DNA from: Rhizobiales bacterium 65-79
GTDB lineage: Bacteria > Pseudomonadota > Alphaproteobacteria > Rhizobiales > Rhizobiaceae
DNA length: 60,193 nucleotides
Assembly: GCA_001896885.1 (NCBI GenBank)
Contig: MKRJ01000043.1
Location: 1-60,193 of the forward strand
Direction: 5' to 3'
Positions within the stretch are counted from its first letter, which is position 1, and every line of letters starts with the position of its first letter. The notes under the pieces are model-generated. The model was not told where the DNA came from. It made no database searches and saw only the letters and a list, made by a program, of their open reading frames with translations. Positions 42,995 to 50,615 of the stretch are shown one piece after another. Position numbers and translations under genes: made by a program.

Positions 42995-44434
42995 GTGGCA
43001 AAGATCCTCACACCGGATATCTGCGTGATCGGCGCCGGCTCGGGCGGACTTTCGGTTGCCGCGGCCGCCGCGCGGTTCGGCGTGCCGGTGGTGCTGGTCG
43101 AGAAGGGGCCGATGGGCGGCGATTGCCTGAATTTCGGCTGCGTGCCCTCGAAGGCGCTGATCGCGGCGGCGAAGGCAGCCGAGCACCAGCGCCATGCTTC
43201 GGCCTTCGGCATCGCAGACGTGGTTCCCGACATCGACTTCGCCGGCGTCAGCCGGCATGTCCGCGAGACGATCGAAGCTATCGCGCCGAACGATTCCGTG
43301 GAACGCTTCACGGGGCTCGGCGTCCAGGTCATTCAGGGCGAGGCAAGGTTCAAGGACGAGCGCGCGGTCGTCGTGGATGCCCATGAGGGCATGTATGAAA
43401 TACGCGCGCGGCGCTTCGTCGTGGCCACCGGCTCCTCGCCCTTCATCCCTGAAATTGCGGGGCTTGAGGAGACAGGGTACCTCACGAACGAGACCATCTT
43501 CGAACTGACGGTGCTGCCGCCCCGCCTGGTCGTCATCGGCGGCGGCCCGGTCGGCATGGAACTGGCGCAGGCCTATCGGCGGCTCGGGGCGGAGGTCACG
43601 GTGCTGGAAGCGGCAAGCGTGCTCGCGGGCGAAGATCCCGAGCTAGCGGCCGTGGTGCTGGGGGCGCTGCGGCGCGAGGGCGTCACCGTTCACGAAAAGG
43701 CGCGCGTCGTCGGCGTGGAGCGGAAGGCAGAAAACAGTCTTCAGGTGAGAGCGGAGACGGAACGCGGTTCGCTTTCCATCGAGGGCACGCATCTCCTGAT
43801 CGCGGCCGGACGAAGCCCCAATGTCGACGACCTCGACCTTGCGAAGGCCGGGATCGCCTTCGATCGCAACGGGATAAAGGTTAGCCGCACGCTCCGGACC
43901 ACGAACCGGCGCGTCTATGCGATCGGCGATGTTGCCGGCGGGCCGCAATTCACCCATCGCGCGAACTACCATGCCGGGCTGGTGCTGCGGGCGCTGCTGT
44001 TCCGCCTGCCGGCGCGCGAGAACCGGCCGATTGTTCCCCGCGTCACCTATACGGAGCCGGAACTGGCGCATGTCGGGCTGACCGAGGAGGAGGCGGGCAA
44101 GATATACGGGAGCGTCCGGGTCGTGAAATGGCCCTATGCCGAGAACGACCGTGCGCGGACCGACCGGGAGGCCGAGGGCTTCATCAAGCTGATCGCCGGC
44201 CGGCGCGGCCGCATCCTTGGCGTCTCGATCGTTGGCGCCTCGGCGGGCGAGATGATCGGCTTCTGGGGGCTGGCGCTGTCGAAGAGGATGAATGTCCGCG
44301 ACATCGCCGGCCATGTAGCGCCCTATCCGACCATGGGAGAAATTGGCAAGCGCGCCGCTCTGGCCTATTTTGCCGATGCAACCCGCAGTGGATGGGTGCG
44401 CCGTCTCATCCGGTTGCTCAAGACGTTCGGCTGA
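42995..44434 (+). CDS. Pyridine nucleotide-disulfide oxidoreductase (MerA/Lpd-like)
   Basis: A 479-residue flavoprotein. The FAD motif is GAGSGG near the N terminus, with the redox disulfide GGDCLNFGCVPSK, the NAD(P)H motif VIGGGPVGMELAQ, and the FAD-ribityl motif VYAIGDVAGG. The C-terminal interface reads YPTMGE rather than the HPxxxE of dihydrolipoamide dehydrogenase, and no terminal Cys-Cys of MerA is present. So it is a relative of unknown substrate, not a proven mercuric reductase. The GTG start follows the TVP38 gene by 10 bases. Confidence 0.88.
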   Translation: MAKILTPDICVIGAGSGGLSVAAAAARFGVPVVLVEKGPMGGDCLNFGCVPSKALIAAAKAAEHQRHASAFGIADVVPDIDFAGVSRHVRETIEAIAPNDSVERFTGLGVQVIQGEARFKDERAVVVDAHEGMYEIRARRFVVATGSSPFIPEIAGLEETGYLTNETIFELTVLPPRLVVIGGGPVGMELAQAYRRLGAEVTVLEAASVLAGEDPELAAVVLGALRREGVTVHEKARVVGVERKAENSLQVRAETERGSLSIEGTHLLIAAGRSPNVDDLDLAKAGIAFDRNGIKVSRTLRTTNRRVYAIGDVAGGPQFTHRANYHAGLVLRALLFRLPARENRPIVPRVTYTEPELAHVGLTEEEAGKIYGSVRVVKWPYAENDRARTDREAEGFIKLIAGRRGRILGVSIVGASAGEMIGFWGLALSKRMNVRDIAGHVAPYPTMGEIGKRAALAYFADATRSGWVRRLIRLLKTFG

Positions 44435-44465
44435 CGGCGCGGGCTCGCCGCAAGAGCGGAGGAAC

Positions 44466-45959
44466 ATGACGGACAGGCCGGAAGAAGCGGGGAAGGACGA
44501 GGTCGGATCGGCCGTCGCCGACAGCGTCCCGCTGACGCGCGGCCTTTCGACCAAGCTTCTGCTCTGGACCATACTCTTCGTGCTCATTGCCGAAGTGCTG
44601 ATCTTCCTGCCGTCGATCGCCAATTTCCGCCTGAGCTGGATGCAGCAGAAGCTCGGCACGGCCGCGGCCGTCGGCGTCGCGCTGGTGCAGGGCAAGCCAG
44701 ACATGCTGAGCCGTTCCGCCCAGGACGAGCTTCTGATGGCGCTCGGCGCCAGGGCGATCGCGGTCCGCGATGCCGGCGAATCCCACATCCTCGTGGTGTC
44801 GAGCATGCCGCCGCATGTCGACGAGCAGATCGACATCAACCATGTCGGCGCCCGGGAGGCGATCGCCGGCGCGGTCGACACCGCGCTTTTCGGCGGCGAC
44901 CGGATGCTGAGGATCCATGGCAGGGTCGGCAAGAGCGAGATGGGCTTCGAGGTCATCATCCCGGACGAGGGCCTGCGCCGCGCGATGATTGTCTACGCGC
45001 GCAACATCGCGTTCCTGTCGCTGCTGATCTCCCTGATCACCGCCAGCCTGGTCTTCTACGCGATCAACCGCATCATGATCCGGCCGATCCGCGAGATGAC
45101 CCGCTCGATGCTCGACTTCGCCCGCGCGCCCGACGACCCTGGCCGTATCATCCGGCCCGAGCGGCGCGGCGACGAGATCGGCGTGGCCGAGCGCGAGCTC
45201 TCCTCCATGCAGGAGAACCTGCAGAGGACCCTGGCCGGCCAGAAGCATCTGGCCGATCTCGGCCTCGCCGTCTCCAAGATCAACCACGACATGCGCAACG
45301 TGCTGGCTTCCGCGCAGCTGATCTCCGACAGGCTCGCGAAGGTGCGCGATCCCCTGGTGCAGGCGTCCGTGCCGAAGCTGGTGCGCTCGCTCGACAGGGC
45401 CGTGGCCTATACGGAGGGCGTGCTCGCCTATGGCCGCACGCAGGAGGCGCCGCCGTCGCGCCGCCGCGTGCGGCTATGGCAATTGGTGGAGGAAGTGCGC
45501 GACATGCTCGGCGTCGAGCCGGAAAGCGGCATCGAGTTCGAAAACGCCGTCGATGCCGGCTTCGAGATCGACGCCGACCCCGAGCAGCTCTTCCGCGTGC
45601 TCGCCAATCTCTGTCGCAACGCCATCCAGGCGATGGCGGGCGATTCCGCCGCGGAAGTGGTGAAACGGCTTTCCGTTTCCGCCGTGCGGACGGGCAGCGT
45701 CAGCCGCGTCACCGTGGCAGATACCGGACCGGGCCTGCCCGGAAAGGCGCGGGAGAACCTGTTCGCCGCTTTCCGCGGCTCGGCGCGGAGTGGCGGGACA
45801 GGGCTCGGCCTCGCCATCGCGCAGGAACTGGTGCGCGCGCATGGCGGCACGATCGAACTAGTGGAGAGCGTCGGCGGGCGTACGGTCTTCGCCTTCACCA
45901 TCCCCGACCAGCCGGTGCGGCTGGAGGAGGCGCGCAGCGCGCTGAGGCGCCCTGCATAA
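44466..45959 (+). CDS. Membrane sensor histidine kinase
   Basis: A 497-residue kinase. Membrane helix 1 (about 30-50) and helix 2 (about 181-200) flank a periplasmic sensor of 130 residues. A HAMP region follows (about 201-255), then the H box INHDMRNVL with phospho-acceptor His274, and an ATPase domain with N box (NLCRNAIQAM), G1 (DTGPGLPG) and G2 (GGTGLGLAIA). No response regulator is adjacent. It lies 32 bases after the disulfide reductase, probably in the same operon, so it may sense redox or envelope state. Confidence 0.92.
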   Translation: MTDRPEEAGKDEVGSAVADSVPLTRGLSTKLLLWTILFVLIAEVLIFLPSIANFRLSWMQQKLGTAAAVGVALVQGKPDMLSRSAQDELLMALGARAIAVRDAGESHILVVSSMPPHVDEQIDINHVGAREAIAGAVDTALFGGDRMLRIHGRVGKSEMGFEVIIPDEGLRRAMIVYARNIAFLSLLISLITASLVFYAINRIMIRPIREMTRSMLDFARAPDDPGRIIRPERRGDEIGVAERELSSMQENLQRTLAGQKHLADLGLAVSKINHDMRNVLASAQLISDRLAKVRDPLVQASVPKLVRSLDRAVAYTEGVLAYGRTQEAPPSRRRVRLWQLVEEVRDMLGVEPESGIEFENAVDAGFEIDADPEQLFRVLANLCRNAIQAMAGDSAAEVVKRLSVSAVRTGSVSRVTVADTGPGLPGKARENLFAAFRGSARSGGTGLGLAIAQELVRAHGGTIELVESVGGRTVFAFTIPDQPVRLEEARSALRRPA

Positions 45960-46165
45960 GCGGACGGCGCGCGAAGGCGCGCATCTGAAGGGGTTCCGCG
46001 CGGCGGGAGAGGCGCAGGTTCGGGGCGTTGACGCGCTGCGCGGAGCGGGCGGCAAGTTTTCTTTCGATCGGCTTGCTTTTCGACGCATCAATCGCTAGGT
46101 AACCGCGCACGGTTGCCGGGCCGCTTGAATTGCTGTCCGGTGCGGCCCATTCAAGGGTCCGTCGC

Positions 46166-46242
46166 GCGCCCGTAGCTCAGCTGGATAGAGCACCAGACTA
46201 CGAATCTGGGGGTCAGGAGTTCGAATCTCTTCGGGCGCGCCA
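46166..46242 (+). tRNA. tRNA-Arg (ACG)
   Basis: A 77-base cloverleaf: acceptor GCGCCCG pairs with CGGGCGC, D-arm GCTC/GAGC, anticodon stem CCAGA/TCTGG with loop CTACGAA (anticodon ACG), T-arm with TTCGAAT, discriminator G and encoded CCA. Its 3' end marks the change from core genes to mobile DNA, so it is the likely attachment site of an island. Confidence 0.97.
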
Positions 46243-46674
46243 TTATATCTAGTTGAAATTGCTGTCATTTCTGGCGTTTCGTGCCTTACCGCGCCGGCTT
46301 AGTTTTCGAAATTAAGCCGGTTTTTAAGCCGGTTTTGGATAAACGGATATGCGCTCGGACTGCCTCGCAGCATGGCGCACGCGCGACGTGGCCGGGAATG
46401 AAGCCTGGCTTTGCCAATTCACTCTTATCTGCGGATCACAGGTCCGAAATTGACGAACGGATTTGCATAATCGACCCGGTCGGGGAACTCGGCCGGACGC
46501 AATCTGGCATGCTGGGGGAAAATGAGGATATTCTTGCACACGTCGTAATAGGACCTGTGCGGTCAGATCATGTGCGAAGACCGCGGGTTCCCCGCAACGC
46601 CGCCCGAGAGTGAGAGTGAGGATCAAAGGTCCGTGACGGGTTGAGTGTCGAGAGAGAGGCTCTCGGCGCCCGTC
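46243..46674. other. Island left border and DUF932 leader
   Basis: A 432-base stretch after the tRNA with no supported gene. It holds a direct repeat of taagccggttttt (near 46312-46336). The DUF932 leader carries an inverted repeat (gacggg near 46636, cccgtc near 46669) around a smaller gagag/ctctc dyad just before the ATG. Base composition is lower in GC near the tRNA, as at many island edges. Confidence 0.45.
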
Positions 46675-47091
46675 ATGGAGTTTGATCCCATGAACATGCA
46701 GGTTCTTGAGGCCCGCCCCGACATGCGCGGCGGATACAACGTGGATGTCAGCCGCGGCGAGCGGATCGGCCGCGTGTCGTCTGAATGGTTCTCGCGTCCC
46801 GATGACGAGCGCTATCTCTCCCTGTCGGAGCTGGCGGATTCGGTGCGGAGCCGGTCGGAGCGCAGCCGGACGCGCGTGGTGGAAACCGCGCTCATCCATG
46901 TCGAGGCGAGCCGGTCTGATCCGGAGCGATTGTCCCTCATCCTGCCTGGCTCGGACACGCCGGTCGCGCCGACGCACTGGAGCTTCGGTCAACTCGCCAG
47001 CCAGGTCGGAGCCCCCGCCGCTTATCTGCGCCAGCTCCCGGCCGCGCTGGCGGGCATCAATCTGCAGTACGGCCTGACCTCGCATCGGGCC
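46675..47091 (+). pseudogene. DUF932 gene, N-terminal fragment (interrupted by transposon)
   Basis: About 139 residues of a DUF932-family protein, a plasmid/ICE-associated family common in rhizobia (function unproven). Recognisable parts are the N-terminal RGGYNVDVSRGERIGRVSSEW and the end LPAALAGINLQYGLTSHRA. The frame then enters the transposon end and stops three codons later at 47098. The next segment of the same protein (EQIKALETDNGRIEL) resumes at 59815. The gene therefore looks intact before a 12.7-kb insertion. Confidence 0.85.
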
Positions 47092-47119
47092 TTATCCTGA
47101 CTCTGTGATCCTGTCTCAG
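47091..47119 (+). repeat. Left terminal inverted repeat
   Basis: Starts CTTATC and ends with CTGTCTCAG at 47111-47119. Both blocks recur in reverse complement at the right end, with a 12-14-base less conserved spacer between. It starts exactly where the DUF932 reading frame breaks. Confidence 0.72.
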
Positions 47120-47175
47120 AATCATGCATTGGAGGCGCCTCACCACGGCTCCGGTGAAGCTCTTCAGACGTCCGG

Positions 47176-47267
47176 GTCAAGCGTTCCCGCAGCGTAGCGA
47201 GGACAACGCTTGACGCGGCGGCGGCACGACAAGCTGTTCATGGGGTGCAGGCTAAGTCCTGCACCCC
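47176..47267. other. Two hairpins in the left subterminal region
   Basis: Hairpin 1: gtcaagcgtt (47176-47185) pairs with aacgcttgac (47205-47214), loop 19. Hairpin 2: ggggtgcagg (47242-47251) pairs with cctgcacccc (47258-47267), loop 6. Both lie between the left end and the first recombinase gene. They may be recombinase arm sites or a transcription barrier against readthrough from outside. The rest of 47101-47318 shows no gene. Confidence 0.55.
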
Positions 47268-47318
47268 TGCCACGCGGCGAGCGGGAGAGCGCGAGGGGAA
47301 CCCCTCGCATTCTAAACA

Positions 47319-48776
47319 ATGAAGTTGCGCCGAAGGCGCTCCGCTTGGGTATCGTGCGTGCATTTGTATTTTACCGATCTTGACACTATTTCGCGTCCGC
47401 TTTTCCTTGATGACCTTGCAGTGAGCCTCGCGCCCGGTGCGCTCGACGCGGTCGAGCGCACCGGGCTGATTCACGGCATGCCGTTCATCCTGATGGATGA
47501 CGGCAGCTACGATCTCGCTCTCAACCGGTTCTTTCGTGCCTGTCCTGCTATGGGAGCGCGATCGCCGAACACGTGGCGCTCCTACGCCCGCGACATTCTC
47601 GTCTGGGCGCGCTTTCTTGTCGAACGGCGCGGCGGCAAGACGGTCTGGCAGGCCGGCCGCGACGATGTCCTGGCCTTTCACCGGGCGCGTCGGCTGTCGG
47701 CAGCTCCCTACCGCATCTCGGCTGCGAGCTGGAACCGGAGCGTTGCCGCGCTCGACAAGCTCTATCGCTGGGCTGTCGAGGAAGGAATCATTGCGATCTC
47801 GCCCTTCAGCTACGGCGCCACCCTTCGCAGGGCCGGCGGTAGCCGCGCAGTGCTCGCTGTGACGACGAACCGTGCCCGCGAGCGCGCCGCGCGGCGCCAC
47901 GATACCCGTTACATCGATCTTGGCCGCTACCTGCTGTTCCGCGAGGTGGGATTGCGCGGCCGGCTTCCCGACGGCTCGGAGGACGCGACGTGGCGCGGCC
48001 GCAACGGCGAGCGCAATGCGTTGTTTGCCGAGCTTCTCGTCACGACCGGCCTGCGGCTGACAGAGGCCGGCAGTCTGCTGCTGAGTGAGCTGCCGCGCCT
48101 GACCGATCCCGAATCGCGCTCGGTGCCGTTCGATCTCCCCGGTCCGATCGCCAAGGGCGGACGACCACGGCGCATCCGCGTTCCCCGCCGGGTACTGAGA
48201 TTGATCGGCGACTATGTCGATCTCGAGCGCACGGTCTCTGCCGCGCGCTCAGAGCCTTCGGTGTCCGATCCGCTCTGGCTGATGCTGGAGGACGGGAAGG
48301 CAACAGACGCGGCGGGCAAGCGTGTCCGGCTCGACCGTCTGACGCTGGGCGAACGCCGCCGCGTGCTGGTCGGCACGCCCGGCCAGGCGCAGCATGCCTT
48401 GCTCTGGCTGACTGAAGGCGGCAAGCCCGTGCCCTCGGCGACTTGGGAAGCTGCCTTTCGGCGGGCCTGCACCCGCTGCCGCCGTTTCGGCATCGAGGTC
48501 GAGGTGACGCCACACACGCTGCGGCACACCTTCGCCGTCAACATGCTCTCCATGCTGATCCGCGAGCAGATCGGATCCGTGTTCGATCCGCAGGACCAGC
48601 ACGGCGCAGCCTATCGGCGGATTCTCGGCGATCCTCTGCAGAAGCTCCAGCACCTGCTGGGGCATGCGAGTATCACCAGCACCTACATCTATCTCGACAG
48701 CCTCGCCGAGGCGCAGGAGCTGGTCGAGGCCGCCGCGGATCGCTGGGCCGAAGACACGGCTGGCGGCGCGGCATGA
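47319..48776 (+). CDS. Tyrosine recombinase A of the trio
   Basis: A 485-residue site-specific recombinase. An N-terminal SAM-like core-binding domain (about 65-165; NTWRSYARDILVWARFL) precedes the catalytic domain. Catalytic residues are visible: Arg246 in TTGLRLTEAG, HTLRH at 399-403, GHAS near 449 and the Tyr in STYIYL (456 or 458). The start could also be the GTG at 47358. It overlaps the next gene by four bases (ATGA). It acts with the two following recombinases, presumably in element excision and insertion. Confidence 0.88.
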   Translation: MKLRRRRSAWVSCVHLYFTDLDTISRPLFLDDLAVSLAPGALDAVERTGLIHGMPFILMDDGSYDLALNRFFRACPAMGARSPNTWRSYARDILVWARFLVERRGGKTVWQAGRDDVLAFHRARRLSAAPYRISAASWNRSVAALDKLYRWAVEEGIIAISPFSYGATLRRAGGSRAVLAVTTNRARERAARRHDTRYIDLGRYLLFREVGLRGRLPDGSEDATWRGRNGERNALFAELLVTTGLRLTEAGSLLLSELPRLTDPESRSVPFDLPGPIAKGGRPRRIRVPRRVLRLIGDYVDLERTVSAARSEPSVSDPLWLMLEDGKATDAAGKRVRLDRLTLGERRRVLVGTPGQAQHALLWLTEGGKPVPSATWEAAFRRACTRCRRFGIEVEVTPHTLRHTFAVNMLSMLIREQIGSVFDPQDQHGAAYRRILGDPLQKLQHLLGHASITSTYIYLDSLAEAQELVEAAADRWAEDTAGGAA

Positions 48777-50615
48777 CCGCCGCGGCGGCTCCATCGGTGC
48801 GGCGGCCGGGTCGCCGCGCCCTCTTTCCCGAGGCGCTGCCCGATCCCGAGGGCGAGGCCGCCGCTGCGATCGCATCGCTGCGCTTTACCGTCACGCTGGC
48901 GGATCGCAGCAAGACGATCGACCTGACGATGCTCGCCGGCCGCAAGGCATTGGCGCGGACCTTTGCCGGCGCGCTCTGGCGCGCCTGCCAGGTCGGTGGT
49001 CCGGCCGGCTCGATCTCGACGGCCTACGCCTATGCCAATGCGCTCAAGACATTTTGGCGCTATCTCGATTCCGCCGGATCGCACGTCGCCCGTCTCTCCG
49101 ACGTCAGTGCCGTCTGCATCGACGGCTTCGATTCCTGGATGGAGGGGAGCGGCCTGCATCCCAATCACCGCCTGCACCGCATGAGCAAGGTGCTCAACCT
49201 GCTGCGGCTTGCCGAGGCCGCGGAGCCCAGCCACCTGCCGCCCGATGCCTCACGCCGGCTGATGTACACGAGCGATCGGCCCGGCGTGCGCGCCAGGCCG
49301 CGCGATGCCTATGGCGATGATGTCGCCGCGGCATTGCGGAAGGCGGCGCGCACCGATCTCGCCGCCATCATCCGCCGCTTGGGCGAGGCCGATCGTATTC
49401 CGGCGGTCGAGGATTCCGATCGGAGCAAGGCGCTGGCAGCAACCCACAAACAGGTAATGGAAGTGATCGACGCGGAAGGCGTCATCGGGCACAGGCACCC
49501 TCTCTTCAAGCGACTCTACACGCTCCGCCGCGAGAGTGGCCTGCCGAACGATCGCCTGATCCACGATCTGCATGGCCGCCGGCATCTCATCGCCGCCGAT
49601 CTCGTGCCGCTCATCGTGCTTATCTCGCTCGACACCGGCATGGAGATCGAAGCGATCAAGGGCTTGCGAGCGGACTGCCTGAAGAACCCGGCGGGCGGCT
49701 ATGTCGAGATCGAGTATTGCAAGCGTCGGGCGCGCGGCGCCGAGTGGAAGCGGCTGCGTGTGCGCGACGGCGGTTCCTCGACGCCGGGCGGCTTGATCCG
49801 CAAGGCGCTGCAGTGGACCGGTCCGGCGAGAAGCCGGCTCGGCGCCGACACGCTCTGGGCGCACTGTGCCTGGGGCCGCCTGACCCCTCGGGTGCTCAGC
49901 ATGAAGGAGCTCGCGGCCTCATGGACGCGCCGGCACGGCATCCTTGATGAGCGGGGCCAACGCCTTCGCCTCAATCTGACGCGCCTGCGCAAGACGCATA
50001 AGGCGGCATGGTACCGGCGCACGGGCGGCCAGCTCGACCGCTTCGCCGTCGGCCACACTGTCGCGGTCGCGGCCGACCACTACGCCGACATTCCCGCGCT
50101 TCGTCATCTGCACGAGGCGACAATTGCCGACGCCATGACCGATGCGCTCGACGCCGCGTTCCCCCCCCTGTGTCCTGTCGTCGGAGGAGGAAGCGGCCGT
50201 CCAGACCGATCCCGACAAGGCGACCGGCCTTCCCGTTGTCGGCGCCGCCGCGGTCAAGGCGCTGTTCGGCGGCGAGCAGGACGTCTGGCTCGCCAGTTGC
50301 GGCGGCTTCTACAACAGCCCGTTCGGCTCGGAGGGAGAGGCCTGTCCGTCCCCCTTCTGGGGGTGTCTCGAATGCAGCAATGCCGTGGTCACCGCCCGCA
50401 AGGTGCCCGCGCTCCTGGCCTTCCTCAACTTCATCCGGGCGCAGCGGCAGGTGCTGAGCGAAGCCGACTGGATCGCCAAGTTCGGCCGGGTTCACGGACG
50501 CATCGCCGAACAGATTCTGCCCCGGTTCGCCGACGCCGAGATCGAGGAAGCCCGTCGGATTGGGTCATCGGACCCCGCGCTCCTCTACCTGCCGCCCGAA
50601 GCGAGAGCGCCATGA
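48773..50615 (+). pseudogene. Tyrosine recombinase B of the trio (frameshifted as sequenced)
   Basis: The gene starts with ATG overlapping the recombinase A stop. Residues to about 464 read cleanly. At 50161-50168 there is a run of eight C; with seven C the frame continues into a natural C terminus ending at 50615 (Cys-rich, with FYNSPFG and FWGCLECSNAVV). As sequenced, the original frame stays open and runs into recombinase C, giving a false 1334-residue fusion with 150 residues of wrong-frame sequence. Catalytic region: RLRKTH (404-409), GHT (427-429), Tyr437; the first catalytic Arg position is Glu291 (TGMEIEAI). Confidence 0.8.

Noticed and set aside
42995-44434. Calling this flavoprotein a mercuric reductase
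   Set aside because: It has the redox disulfide but lacks the C-terminal Cys pair and any mer neighbours.
46281-46613. A 110-residue open frame after the tRNA
   Set aside because: No ribosome site, mixed composition, and it ends inside the DUF932 leader; more likely chance.
46324-47085. A 253-residue open frame on the minus strand
   Set aside because: It lies opposite the DUF932 fragment and has the Arg/His/Gln-rich composition of an antisense shadow.
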